A DNA stretch of 64,000 nt, taken from Fictibacillus aquaticus (GTDB lineage Bacteria > Bacillota > Bacilli > Bacillales > Fictibacillaceae). Position 1 is the first letter of the stretch, and the number at the start of each line of letters is the position of its first letter. A program made the translations under genes and the position numbers. The notes under the pieces were generated by a model. That model saw only the letters and a list, made by a program, of their open reading frames with translations, did not search any database and was not told the origin of the DNA. Below, one piece after another: positions 8,223 through 16,226 of this stretch. Where the stretch lies: assembly GCF_002245695.1 (NCBI RefSeq), contig NZ_NOII01000001.1:868001-932000 (forward strand), in the 5' to 3' direction.

Positions 8223-8642
8223 TTAATAGCAGATAAAAGCGTTGATGCTTCTTGTATCTACTCCAAAATACATCCAGCGTCTTCCAGTCCAGCGGAAACC
8301 TGCGACTGACCTGCGGCCTACAAATGTAAGCCATGCCCAGAAGCTCGTGCCATTATCAAGCCAGATATAAACATACTGATATAAACATGGCCGGACAGCT
8401 CCAGGATCTACTGCATAAACGCCAGGTCCTCCGCCTCCTCCAATCTGATAAGCCTGTGACTGCTGCGGAATGAAGGAAGGTGGCGGTCCTGACGGAGTCA
8501 TCCCTCCACCTCCACCTGGTGGTCCTCCTGGCGGGGGTGACGGGAATTGGCTTCCCTGGCCTCCTTGCCCGCCCTGTCCGCCTCCGCCGAAGCCTGGAAA
8601 GAACGGAAACATGCGATCTTGCGACAATATGGTCAACTCCAT
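8223..8642 (-). CDS. Pro/Gly-rich protein with conserved C-terminal domain
   Basis: 139 residues. It is split into a low-complexity N-terminal half (FFPGFGGGG, GGQGGQGGQG, PPPGGPPGGGGG) and a compact aromatic C-terminal domain of about 60 residues (RPCLYQYVYIW, WAWLTFVGRRSVAG, RWMYFGVD). From memory, small proteins of this build are common in Bacillaceae and are annotated inconsistently; function unknown. C-terminal Cys residues and aromatic density suggest a spore-surface or envelope role, which is only a guess. The second in-frame ATG (8612) giving MFPFFPGF is an equally good start. The low-complexity region creates long shadow frames on the other strand. Confidence 0.72.
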   Translation of the reverse strand: MELTILSQDRMFPFFPGFGGGGQGGQGGQGSQFPSPPPGGPPGGGGGMTPSGPPPSFIPQQSQAYQIGGGGGPGVYAVDPGAVRPCLYQYVYIWLDNGTSFWAWLTFVGRRSVAGFRWTGRRWMYFGVDTRSINAFICY

Positions 8643-8716
8643 TCAAAAATGTGTTCCCAGTCATTTTATTCATCCTCTGTTCGCAAAGTATAGACAAGTA
8701 TGGAGTTTTCCCGAAA

Positions 8717-8743
8717 AAACAGGGGTTGTGACTCCCTGTTTTA
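8717..8743. promoter_or_regulatory. Perfect hairpin between divergent genes
   Basis: AAAACAGGG and CCCTGTTTT form a 9-bp stem around GTTGTGACT. It lies between the leftward Pro/Gly-rich gene and the rightward 35-residue peptide gene, where a transcription terminator would have nothing to stop. It may therefore be an operator. A TTGTGA/TATAAA pair (8726-8731, 8751-8756) with a 19-base spacer overlaps it. Confidence 0.4.
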
Positions 8744-8786
8744 GGGTATGTATAAATTAACGACAGAAAAATAATGGAGGTGCAGG

Positions 8787-8894
8787 ATGAGCCGCTTGTC
8801 AAAGGGGTTAAAGGGCATGCTGATCGCCTATGCTGTGCAGCAAGGAAAGAAAAGGCTGCTGCCTATCGTTTTAAAGAAGCTGAGAAAGAGATAA
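8787..8894 (+). CDS. Short basic peptide, 35 residues
   Basis: The peptide begins MSRLSKGLKGMLIAYAVQQG and ends with a Lys/Arg-rich tail (KKLRKR). It has 11 Lys or Arg and no acidic residue, and could form an amphipathic helix. Support for a real gene: an excellent ribosome site (ATGGAGGTGCAGG), an upstream -10-like TATAAA, and a dedicated terminator directly after the stop codon. I do not recognise a family. Membrane association or nucleic-acid binding would fit the charge. Confidence 0.6.
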   Translation: MSRLSKGLKGMLIAYAVQQGKKRLLPIVLKKLRKR

Positions 8895-8895
8895 A

Positions 8896-8949
8896 GAAGC
8901 TGTCTCATTAGGTCATCTGTTTTGACCGGAGGAGACAGCTTTTTATCTT
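8896..8949 (+). terminator. Intrinsic terminator of the 35-residue peptide gene
   Basis: AAGCTGTCTC pairs with GAGACAGCTT, followed by TTTATCTTTT. The loop contains a second small hairpin (GGTCA/TGACC). Confidence 0.85.
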
Positions 8950-8977
8950 TTACCTGGATGTTTTGAAATCTATTACG

Positions 8978-10090
8978 TTAATTTGCATTATTTATCTGGA
9001 ATTCCTCCATCTCCTTTTTAAGAAATTCCACTTGAAATTGCTCAATTTTCATCCCTATTGCTGTTTCGAATTTTTCATAAAAGTTACCATTTGCTGATTT
9101 TAGCATCAGACTGCCTATTGTTCTCCCGCCGTTGCGCTGAATGACTTCATCAATGGCATAATAGCTTTGCTTGTAAGGATTATGTGGTGAAGCATTCCGG
9201 TTAGCGTTCTCCCACTGGCTCATAGAGTGTATTTTTTTAAACGGTATTATATTCAGCGGCCTGAATGGAGGACGGAGCCGAACGCTTTTAACTGCGGCAT
9301 ATTCTGCTGCACCTTCTTCAAACCAACGGGGAAGATGGCGGTTGTCCAGCCCGTGTGATTCGAGATAGGCAACGAGCATATGGTGGCTGTATTCATGAGC
9401 AAAGCGTTTGAGCAGCCCTTCTTCATTCTCGCTTTCTGAGGTGCCGATAAAAAAATGGATCATCCTCTCCCTTGGCACATACATCCCTTTTAACGAATCA
9501 AAATGATGATTCGGCACGTTTTGCTGAAAGATGAGCGGATTCCTGTAAAAGATAACGGTGACAGGAACTGTTTCAAATTCCCCTGTCATGGCCGTCATGA
9601 TCCTTGTAACCCCGTCCATGTGCAATATCATATTCTGCGCAGTTTTCCTGTCAGCCTCTTCAAAATAGAAGTTTATTTTTCCGTTTGACAAGTGCTGCAA
9701 GGAGCTCATGTAATTCAGCCTAGACTTCCCTCCTGAGCTTTTATACAACAGCGCTTCATGATATAAATACGTTTTTTCCCAAGGTGTTAAGACATGTACG
9801 GGCATCACTTTATACATGGCGTGATTGGCCAGTGATATGCCGGTCAGTGAAGAGGCAGCAAGTAAAAAAAACAATACGAGTCTAAGCAGCCGTGATATAT
9901 TCCGGAGGTCCTTCGGCTGAGCTAGGAAAGAACGCAAAAGAAAGAGGATTACTATAAACATGACGGCAATCATGACAGCAGCGGCAGCGAGGCCGCTTTT
10001 CCCCCCAAGGAATAAGTAAATAACGAAGATTAGGATCACACTGAGCACACAACCTGTTATCCGCTTGGCAATTTTCAGGATGAGCACCAT
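8978..10090 (-). CDS. Membrane-anchored metalloprotease-like protein (peptidase MA-like)
   Basis: 370 residues from the ATG at 10090, chosen because AAAGGAGGT lies 8 bases upstream and because a longer frame would run into the divergent Toprim gene. Three transmembrane segments lie in the first 85 residues, followed by an extracytoplasmic domain. The zinc motif H232-E233-Y-S-H236 with downstream E258/E259 in WFEEGAAEY is a gluzincin pattern typical of the peptidase MA-like family. Substrate unknown. It has no clear operon partner. Confidence 0.78.
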   Translation of the reverse strand: MVLILKIAKRITGCVLSVILIFVIYLFLGGKSGLAAAAVMIAVMFIVILFLLRSFLAQPKDLRNISRLLRLVLFFLLAASSLTGISLANHAMYKVMPVHVLTPWEKTYLYHEALLYKSSGGKSRLNYMSSLQHLSNGKINFYFEEADRKTAQNMILHMDGVTRIMTAMTGEFETVPVTVIFYRNPLIFQQNVPNHHFDSLKGMYVPRERMIHFFIGTSESENEEGLLKRFAHEYSHHMLVAYLESHGLDNRHLPRWFEEGAAEYAAVKSVRLRPPFRPLNIIPFKKIHSMSQWENANRNASPHNPYKQSYYAIDEVIQRNGGRTIGSLMLKSANGNFYEKFETAIGMKIEQFQVEFLKKEMEEFQINNAN

Positions 10091-10209
10091 CCCCTTAACC
10101 TCCTTTCTGTTGTCTCTCTCCTGCATATGAAACCCTTTAAGAAAGGCTGTACTATTTTCATTATTTTTTCCATAAAGTGATAGAGAATCCTTTTTCAAAG
10201 GAGGAAATG

Positions 10210-10548
10210 ATGACAGGTTATATTGTGGAAGGAAAAAGCGACTGTGAAAAGGTAATGAACGTGGTTCCTGATGCTCATTTTGTTATATTAAACGGCGTTT
10301 CATTTAAGCAAAAGGAAAGGCGTGCCATTGAAGAAGCGATCTCGATCTGTCACGAAGTGTTTATATTGACGGATCCTGATGAGGCCGGCGATATGATAGC
10401 AAAGAAGATAATGGACACGTATCCAGGCATTCAAAGGATCAAAATCGATCCAAGCCGTGCCAAAAATTCCAGAGAATCTAGATGTCGATATGGGGTCGAG
10501 TACTGTTCTGACCAATATTTAAGGGAAACACTGCCTGGCGCAAATTAG
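10210..10548 (+). CDS. Stand-alone Toprim-domain protein
   Basis: 112 residues consisting of little more than one Toprim fold. The invariant acid is in IVEGKSDCEKV, and the metal-binding DxD is in LTDPDEAGD, as in RNase M5, DnaG and topoisomerases. Compared with RNase M5 it lacks the extra C-terminal region, and the tail (RCRYGVEYCSDQYL) may carry a reduced version of it. Substrate unknown; RNA or DNA cleavage is the inference. The start is the second of two adjacent ATGs, given spacing from AAAGGAGG. The terminator's left arm lies inside the final codons. Confidence 0.82.
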   Translation: MTGYIVEGKSDCEKVMNVVPDAHFVILNGVSFKQKERRAIEEAISICHEVFILTDPDEAGDMIAKKIMDTYPGIQRIKIDPSRAKNSRESRCRYGVEYCSDQYLRETLPGAN

Positions 10549-10566
10549 CCGCAGTGTTTCCCTTTT
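10523..10566 (+). terminator. Terminator overlapping the Toprim gene end
   Basis: GGGAAACACTGC pairs with GCAGTGTTTCCC, followed by TTTT. It starts before the stop codon and is nearly symmetrical, so it can also stop the convergent VOC/MFS operon. Confidence 0.85.
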
Positions 10567-10569
10567 AGG

Positions 10570-10950
10570 TTACTTCTTTTTTTGTTCGAAAAACTCAAGA
10601 TATTCTCCATCAGGACCGTAAAAGAAGAAATAATAACCGGTTGGCAGTTCAATCGGCTGCTCGTCTTTTAATGTAACACCATGGCTTTTCAGCTGCTCCA
10701 GCTTTTCTGAGATGCCGTCCACTGTAAAGGCAAGATGATGAACCTTCCCTTCTGTATGAACCTCGACCGGGTAACCTGCGATCAGTTCAACGAGCACCTT
10801 TCCGTCTTTTCCTAAAAATGCAAGATCAACTCCAACAATCGGATGCTCATAGCGGTCAATCAGTTCCAGTCCTAAAATACCGCAGTAAAAATCAAGAGAT
10901 TTCTCCATGCTGCTTACCATAATTCCTGTATGTTCAAGTCCTTTAATCAT
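10570..10950 (-). CDS. VOC (glyoxalase-like) family protein
   Basis: 126 residues, one VOC module pair with likely metal ligands H7 (LEHTGI) and E119 (GEYLEFFE) plus internal His/Glu (KVHHLAF, VLVELIAG). The arrangement is close to glyoxalase I-like enzymes. It follows the MFS gene with a 6-base gap, so the two form an operon. A detoxification or resistance pair is conceivable, but the substrate cannot be inferred. Confidence 0.85.
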   Translation of the reverse strand: MIKGLEHTGIMVSSMEKSLDFYCGILGLELIDRYEHPIVGVDLAFLGKDGKVLVELIAGYPVEVHTEGKVHHLAFTVDGISEKLEQLKSHGVTLKDEQPIELPTGYYFFFYGPDGEYLEFFEQKKK

Positions 10951-10956
10951 AATGTT

Positions 10957-12189
10957 TTACACCCCGCTGTTAATAGTTTCTTTAGTTGAGTTTGATTTTC
11001 CCATCACACGCTGCCCTAGATGAAACATCGGAAGTCCGCTGAGCGAAATGAGCGCAAGAGTACCGAATATGTAAAATCCATTAGCGAATCCGTATGCTTC
11101 CAGCAGCATACCTCCGATCCATGGGCCGGCGCTGAAACCGATCGAACGCAATGACATAGCTCCGAAATAAGTGCCGCGCATATGCTCTGGTGCCAAATTG
11201 TCGAGCAATACATCACTCATAACAAAGACAATGATCTCTCCGATAGTGAGAAGAATCATGCTGATCACAAGAACGTGCCATTCATTTGACAGTCCAAAAC
11301 CAAAAAGAGCCAAGCTAAAGGCAATGCTTCCTACCCTGAGTGAAAACATCGTATCAAATCTTCTCATAAAGTTCGTCACTGGATATTGCAATATAAGGAC
11401 GGTTATGGCATTTACGAGTATAAGATACGAAAACAGCTTCACTCCATCCTTAAACTGCGGTGCACTGCCCAAATACTGTGCTAATGTCGAATCCATTTGT
11501 GCCTGACCCATCATGACCACAATGTTGCCAAGAAGGAAAAAAAGAAGGACTCTGTCTTGCGCTAGAACACTTATGGCTGCTTTTACTGAAAACTTCTTAT
11601 CCTCTCCAGATGTGAGTGTACGCTGATACCTTTTCATTAACAAAAGAACTGTCACTGCGTAAGCCGCATAAAAAGCCGATGTGATTAAAAAGCCAGATGT
11701 TGAAGTAGATGTCCCCAGATGGGTCCCGATGACTGGACCTATCGCTGCACCTACGTTAATCGCAAAATATCTTGCGTTAAAAACAGACAGCCTGTTTTCT
11801 TTTGTTGTGACATCAGCCAGCAATGCTCTTGAAATGGGTTCAAACCAAGAACGGCAAAGCCCGCTCAAAGCATTTAAAAGAAAAAAGTGCCACAAGGCAT
11901 CCGCAAAAGCATAGCCTGCGAAAACCGCACTCCAGACAAAAATCGCTGTAAGCATAACCGGAAAGCGTCCGATTCTGTCTGACAGATAGCCTCCGATAAA
12001 TCCCCCAAGCGTTCCAGTTAACGCACTGGTTCCGATTACAAGGCCGATAATGCCAGGAGAGATCCCTTTAACCTCATAAAGGTAGATCGCTAAAAAGGGA
12101 ATCGTCATAAAAAATGCCGCTCTTGTAAGCAGGGTTCCAGCTACGATTGTGAGCACGATCGGATGAGTCCGTTCCAGCAGTGCTCTCAT
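10957..12189 (-). CDS. MFS multidrug-type transporter
   Basis: About 410 residues and 12 predicted transmembrane segments. It has the MFS loop motif GGYLSDRIGRFPV between helices 2 and 3, typical of the DHA1/MdtH-like efflux families. I take ATG at 12189 (after GGGGGC) over the TTG 15 bases upstream. It is followed directly by the VOC gene. Drug specificity unknown. Confidence 0.85.
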   Translation of the reverse strand: MRALLERTHPIVLTIVAGTLLTRAAFFMTIPFLAIYLYEVKGISPGIIGLVIGTSALTGTLGGFIGGYLSDRIGRFPVMLTAIFVWSAVFAGYAFADALWHFFLLNALSGLCRSWFEPISRALLADVTTKENRLSVFNARYFAINVGAAIGPVIGTHLGTSTSTSGFLITSAFYAAYAVTVLLLMKRYQRTLTSGEDKKFSVKAAISVLAQDRVLLFFLLGNIVVMMGQAQMDSTLAQYLGSAPQFKDGVKLFSYLILVNAITVLILQYPVTNFMRRFDTMFSLRVGSIAFSLALFGFGLSNEWHVLVISMILLTIGEIIVFVMSDVLLDNLAPEHMRGTYFGAMSLRSIGFSAGPWIGGMLLEAYGFANGFYIFGTLALISLSGLPMFHLGQRVMGKSNSTKETINSGV

Positions 12190-12332
12190 AAATTCAGCCC
12201 CCAATATGTTTCTCTCTTTCTAATTCATTACTTTAACATGAATGAATACGAATTTTTCAAAAAGTTTTTTAATTTCCTGAAACTTTTTATCACATCAGCT
12301 CGTCTTATTCTGTGTACCCTTACCCCTGAAGG

Positions 12333-12365
12333 AAAGCCTCTGCCCAGCGCGGAGGCTTTTCTTTT
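12333..12365 (+). terminator. Orphan terminator-like hairpin 1
   Basis: AAAGCCTC, 11-base loop, GAGGCTTTT, then CTTTT. No annotated rightward gene precedes it. Confidence 0.6.
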
Positions 12366-12510
12366 GCCTTACAATAGGAATTTTTTTTATGAAAAGACAC
12401 AATTATATAACGTTTATCAAAAAAATCACACATTTAACGCGGTACAGCGGCAGGCTGATATAGTATAGACATCCCTATCAACAACCCCCTTTTTCATTGT
12501 TAATTTGAAA

Positions 12511-12545
12511 AGAAGCTGAGCCCTCTGGGTTCAGCTTCTTTTCAT
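12511..12545. terminator. Orphan terminator-like hairpin 2
   Basis: AAGAAGCTGA pairs with TCAGCTTCTT. The flanks are nearly symmetrical, so it could act in either direction. Confidence 0.6.
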
Positions 12546-12697
12546 GTGCTCCAGTTTGTCGCTTTTTAAACCTCTACTTCCACCGTGCTTACTATGTGTG
12601 GTATATTTATAGAAGTGCATTAACAAAAGCATACCATATCTAGCAAAAACCACTTACATAACAACAATATTTGGCTTGTTACAGGAGGCACAATTAC

Positions 12698-13339
12698 GTG
12701 ATAGTAATGGCAGGAATGATCGGCACGGGTAAAACGACGTACGCCGAGATCATCAGCGAGGCGCTGAACAGTGAAGTTTTTTACGAAAGTGTCGTGGATA
12801 ACCCGATACTCCCCGATTATTACGAAAATCCAAAACGATGGGCGTTCCCACTACAGATTTATTTCTTGAACACCCGCTTTAAGACAATCCGTCAAGCGCG
12901 GCAAAATCACGATAATGTGCTCGATCGCAGCCTATATGAAGATCTGATCTTTGCAAGGCTTAACCATGAATCTGAGAACATGACGTCACTTGAGTTTGAA
13001 ACGTATAGTGATTTATTAGAGACGATGATGAACGAAATCGATAAAATGCCGAAGCAGCGCCCAGATCTTCTTATTTATCTCGACAGCGACCTTGATACGG
13101 TGCTCAGCCGCATCCAGCAGCGTGGCCGTTCATATGAACAGGTTGATAATCATCCAGAACTGCTGAACTATTATGAAACACTGCACAATAAGTATAAAGA
13201 ATGGATCCGCGAGTACGATAAAACACCAGTCCTGATCCTTGAGAGCAATAAATACGACATTTACAATGCAGCTGACAGAACGGCCGTGCTCGAACTCGTA
13301 CAGAACAAGCTCCGTGAACTGCAGCTGGCTGCAGTTTAA
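12698..13339 (+). CDS. Deoxynucleoside kinase (dAK/dGK/dCK family)
   Basis: 213 residues. P-loop G6-x4-GKTT (GMIGTGKTT), the LDRSLYED (DRS) motif, and the LID arginines in RIQQRGRSYEQ mark the deoxyadenosine/deoxyguanosine/deoxycytidine kinase family. It phosphorylates salvaged deoxynucleosides in the cytosol. The start is GTG at 12698 with CAGGAGGCACAATTAC upstream, giving MIVMAGMIGTGKTT, the usual family N-terminus. Which base it prefers cannot be read safely from the sequence. Monocistronic with its own terminator. Confidence 0.92.
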   Translation: MIVMAGMIGTGKTTYAEIISEALNSEVFYESVVDNPILPDYYENPKRWAFPLQIYFLNTRFKTIRQARQNHDNVLDRSLYEDLIFARLNHESENMTSLEFETYSDLLETMMNEIDKMPKQRPDLLIYLDSDLDTVLSRIQQRGRSYEQVDNHPELLNYYETLHNKYKEWIREYDKTPVLILESNKYDIYNAADRTAVLELVQNKLRELQLAAV

Positions 13340-13360
13340 GCAAACCTTATATTTATTATC

Positions 13361-13390
13361 CGGCGGATTAGACGCCGGTCTTTTTTGTGT
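13361..13390 (+). terminator. Terminator of the deoxynucleoside kinase gene
   Basis: CCGGCG, loop GATTAGA, CGCCGG, followed by TCTTTTTT. Confidence 0.88.
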
Positions 13391-13476
13391 TTCATCGCGG
13401 CAAATGAATAATCCGCGCCACTCGGCTGAACAATAGATAATAATATATTCTCTAAGCCCCAAAAGGAGTGGCAACG

Positions 13477-13695
13477 ATGCTTACATTGATTCTGCTTGGC
13501 CTGTCAGCCATTATTTTAGCAGGCGGCCTCATATGGACTTATCAGCTTGGCAAAACACAAAAACAGCATGCTGATAATAAGATTCCCTCGGCGATCAGCC
13601 GCCATACAGTTGTGCTCAACCCCATCTTTCTGGCACTTATCTTATTTGGCGTTGTAGTATGGATCATGATTCTTGCTGCAGATATAATCAAGTAA
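13477..13695 (+). CDS. Small two-helix membrane protein
   Basis: 72 residues with a transmembrane segment at each end (LTLILLGLSAIILAGGLIW and PIFLALILFGVVVWIMILA) and a hydrophilic middle with basic residues. ATG at 13477 follows AAGGAGTGGCAACG. Function unknown. A terminator abuts the stop. Confidence 0.75.
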   Translation: MLTLILLGLSAIILAGGLIWTYQLGKTQKQHADNKIPSAISRHTVVLNPIFLALILFGVVVWIMILAADIIK

Positions 13696-13722
13696 AAAAG
13701 CCCCTTTTAGGGCTTTTTTTAA
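13692..13722 (+). terminator. Terminator of the small membrane protein gene
   Basis: AAAAAAGCCCC TTTTA GGGCTTTTTTT; likely bidirectional between converging genes. Confidence 0.85.
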
Positions 13723-14036
13723 TCCTTGCTTTCAAGTATGTTCATGCTTTCAATATGGCTGCGCGTAACGGGCTGGCCGAGATCATGAATCATCTGATAA
13801 ACTTCGCGAAGTTTATGATCATATCGGTCATTGTCTGCATCTTCATGGTATTGTACATACGGGACATGCGAGCGGAGAAACGTATCGGTGGCTGCCACGT
13901 CAACTTCCTCAAGCATTTTTGCAAGTTTCCGCACTTCATCTGCATTAGCGCTGATCTCGAATTGAAATGTTGAAATAGTCTTATCAGAATGAATCTCACC
14001 GGTCTCCACATTCACGTAATACGGCTGTCGTTCCAT
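13719..14036 (-). CDS. Conserved Bacillaceae hypothetical protein
   Basis: 105 residues, soluble, mixed alpha/beta with an acidic middle (HEDADNDRYDHKL) and a helical end. I recall similar Bacillus proteins of the same length that open with PYYVN..TGEI and are labelled hydrolase without evidence. There is no recognisable catalytic motif, so I treat it as unknown. AAGGGGGAATCTGGAG precedes the ATG. Confidence 0.78.
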   Translation of the reverse strand: MERQPYYVNVETGEIHSDKTISTFQFEISANADEVRKLAKMLEEVDVAATDTFLRSHVPYVQYHEDADNDRYDHKLREVYQMIHDLGQPVTRSHIESMNILESKD

Positions 14037-14097
14037 CTCCAGATTCCCCCTTCCTTTTTCCTTAGGTTAAGCTGTATGGCAAGATATTATGTAAGCT

Positions 14098-15039
14098 TTA
14101 CCACCAGCCTCTTCTTTTGAAAAATAGAAGGATGGATGCACCTAGCAATGCACAGACACCAAGCACCGCAAAATACCCGTAGTGCCAGCGAAGCTCAGGA
14201 ATGTATTCAAAATTCATGCCGTAAAGACCAGCAATAAAGGTCAAGGGTACGAAGATAACACTGACTAGCGTCAAAGTCTTCATGATCCGGTTCATATGGT
14301 CAGACTTCAGAGATATCTGTAGGTCAAATATCCCTTGCAGGTTTTCCTTAAACGTATCGAGCGCGGAAGGGACACGCGAAAAGGTATTTTCCAGTTCTTC
14401 AAAATAGATTACGCTGTCTTCAGTAGAGAATGGAAAATCTTTATGTATCAGCTTTTTCAATACTCCTTCCTCAGACTCGACAACCTGCCTGAGCTTTACG
14501 AGGCGTTCTTTCCACCGAAAAACACTATGACCTATATCGTTCTCAAAAGGCTTCACAAACACACGTTTTTCGAGAGACAGCACTTCGTCAGATATACGGT
14601 CTACTGCATTTAAATAAGAAGACAATGTTTCATTCAAAATATGATATAAAACATGTGAAGTATCTTTCATGTGTTCAGGGTTTTCGGAGAAATCATGCTG
14701 CAGGCGCTTCCGCAATCCGTTTGGCCTTTCACATATGCAAATAACATAATGGGCGGATGCTAATACATTGACAGCGATCAGTTCCAGCATATCTGAAATG
14801 ATAAAAGTAGATATCACGGCATGATCTTTATAAATATTGATTTGAGGATGATCACTAAATTTCTTAAGCCTGCCCAACGCTAGTTCATGAAGACTTAGCC
14901 TGCTCAATACGTCACTGCTCTCTGCTTCATCAAGCGATTCGAAATACAGCAGCTGCATCACGCCTTCTTCAGGTGGCGAAAGCTTCTTAATCGTCTCAGT
15001 TGTATGTTTTTTGCTGTTATATTTCAGCAACCGTACCAC
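14098..15039 (-). CDS. corA: CorA-family divalent cation channel
   Basis: 313 residues: a cytoplasmic N-terminal domain, a long stalk helix, and two C-terminal transmembrane helices. The signature G274-M275-N276 (LYGMNFEYIPE) ends the first of these helices, and a basic RRGWW tail follows the second. The family carries Mg2+ (also Co2+ or Ni2+) into the cell as a homopentamer. No Mg-sensing riboswitch is visible upstream; instead a 68-bp inverted repeat lies 30 bases before the start. Confidence 0.93.
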   Translation of the reverse strand: MVRLLKYNSKKHTTETIKKLSPPEEGVMQLLYFESLDEAESSDVLSRLSLHELALGRLKKFSDHPQINIYKDHAVISTFIISDMLELIAVNVLASAHYVICICERPNGLRKRLQHDFSENPEHMKDTSHVLYHILNETLSSYLNAVDRISDEVLSLEKRVFVKPFENDIGHSVFRWKERLVKLRQVVESEEGVLKKLIHKDFPFSTEDSVIYFEELENTFSRVPSALDTFKENLQGIFDLQISLKSDHMNRIMKTLTLVSVIFVPLTFIAGLYGMNFEYIPELRWHYGYFAVLGVCALLGASILLFFKRRGWW

Positions 15040-15068
15040 CGCCTTTGTCAGGCATTAGTGTTTCCTTA

Positions 15069-15136
15069 TGGGGTACGGTACCATTCATCACAACGTTGCT
15101 TTACTCTGTTTTCTCTATGAATCGTACCGTACCCCA
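15069..15136. repeat. GGTACGGTACC inverted-repeat element, copy 1
   Basis: Left arm TGGGGTACGGTACCATTCAT; right arm is its reverse complement with one mismatch; about 28-base spacer. The same arms occur at 45529, 46568 and 63626. Confidence 0.9.
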
Positions 15137-15146
15137 CAAATCTGTA

Positions 15147-15521
15147 CTATAGGGATACAGCAGTAATGGTTCTCACTTTCTTCATTAAAACGCGGTCACC
15201 GTGAGCTTTAGGGTTTGATATGACAAGAAACTCTACATCAGCTTCTGAATCATTTCGGATACAGTGCGGCACCCCAGCTGGTATTTCAATTCCTTCATGC
15301 TTTCTAATGATATAGTCAGATCCGTCCGATTCCATTATGGCTTCACCCTCAAGTACAAAGAAGAATTGATGGGAATGAACGTGATAATGCCTAGATTCAG
15401 AAGAAAATGGCGGCATCCTTTCATGCAGAATACTCAAATCCTGTCCATTAATAAGTTTCCAGGCTTCACACACATCACCCCAAAGATAATGCGGAGCGTT
15501 TCCTTTGTTGATGACTGTCAT
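15147..15521 (-). CDS. Cupin-domain protein
   Basis: 124 residues, a single cupin barrel. Motif 1 contains HYHVHSHQFFFVLEGEA, with the metal-binding His/Glu set; motif 2 is GVPHCIRNDS. Such proteins are isomerases, dioxygenases or sensors; the activity cannot be deduced. It follows the DUF1992 gene by 14 bases and is likely co-transcribed with it. Confidence 0.85.
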   Translation of the reverse strand: MTVINKGNAPHYLWGDVCEAWKLINGQDLSILHERMPPFSSESRHYHVHSHQFFFVLEGEAIMESDGSDYIIRKHEGIEIPAGVPHCIRNDSEADVEFLVISNPKAHGDRVLMKKVRTITAVSL

Positions 15522-15535
15522 ATTTCCTCCTGTAA

Positions 15536-15964
15536 TTATGGCTTCAAATAGGTCTCCAATATAACTTTCCTTCGCTGTGCGGAAGGAGGGCAGCTGAAAT
15601 TATGCTCTGTAACTTTTTTATTGATGCTTTCAACCGTTTTGCGGATGTTATATTCGCTCTCATATGTTTCGAGATCAGCCAACAGCTGGTCAATCTCTTT
15701 ACCGAGCCTAATCCAGTTTGGCAGAATGTTATTGTCTTTCATCGTTTTATGCAGCTGTTTTAAAGGGTTGTAAACGAGGTTTTCGTCTAGTTTAAGCGGC
15801 TTACCATAGCCTGACAGATTTTCAAAGGCACCTTCTTTTTCAGCTCTTTTTACGATTGCTGTAATGTGGTCTTCATAGTACCAAGCATTCGTTTGTTCAT
15901 CTTTCATGAGGATTTCTTTATTAATGTGCGCTTTTTCGAAGCTGTCGTTTTTTTTCATCATCAT
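15536..15964 (-). CDS. DUF1992 (DnaJ-homologue C28-type) protein
   Basis: 142 residues. Core KRAEKEGAFENLSGYGKPLKL is the DUF1992 signature, found in bacterial YhdN-like proteins and the conserved part of eukaryotic DNAJC28. No J-domain is present. Function unknown. Three ATG/Lys codons at the start leave the exact initiator uncertain. Confidence 0.85.
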   Translation of the reverse strand: MMMKKNDSFEKAHINKEILMKDEQTNAWYYEDHITAIVKRAEKEGAFENLSGYGKPLKLDENLVYNPLKQLHKTMKDNNILPNWIRLGKEIDQLLADLETYESEYNIRKTVESINKKVTEHNFSCPPSAQRRKVILETYLKP

Positions 15965-16189
15965 CCCTCCAGCCTTTTTACACTCTCTTATTACATTACG
16001 TATAAAATGGCTTAATGCCTTCTTTAAAATATGTCTGAATCGTTGCGAAAGTTTGTCAACATTATGACATTGGAAGCTGAATGATTTAATTAATAGTATA
16101 AAAGCGAGTGCCTGCTAATTCCCATCACATATTGAAATAAAATTGATTGCCAGTAGACCCATTACAAACATGGCTGCTTAATCCAAAGA

Positions 16190-16224
16190 AAAAAGCTGAA
16201 GGCTTTTTTAGCCTGCAGCTTCTT
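16190..16224 (-). terminator. Terminator of the siderophore-binding protein gene
   Basis: On the minus strand AAGCTGCAGGC pairs with GCCTTCAGCTT around TAAAAAA, followed by TTTTTTCTTT. Confidence 0.85.
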
Positions 16225-16226
16225 CA

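Larger units (their letters stand above)
12190..12697. other. Intergenic region with two orphan terminator-like hairpins
   Basis: No gene of normal length is supported. It holds two terminator-like hairpins: 12333-12360 (AAAGCCTC/GAGGCTTTT) and 12513-12543 (AAGAAGCTGA/TCAGCTTCTT). A 24-codon frame at 12389-12463 (MKRHNYITFIKK...) has a weak AGGAA site. A -10-like TATAGT lies at 12459. Small RNAs or a tiny peptide are possible but unproven. Confidence 0.5.

Noticed and set aside
8356-8802. Long opposite-strand and shifted frames through the Pro/Gly-rich gene
   Set aside because: Low-complexity coding sequence produces long shadow frames; only the minus-strand frame with the conserved aromatic C-terminal domain is credible.
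15040-15146. Magnesium riboswitch before corA
   Set aside because: The interval is occupied by an inverted-repeat element, and no M-box-like structure is visible.
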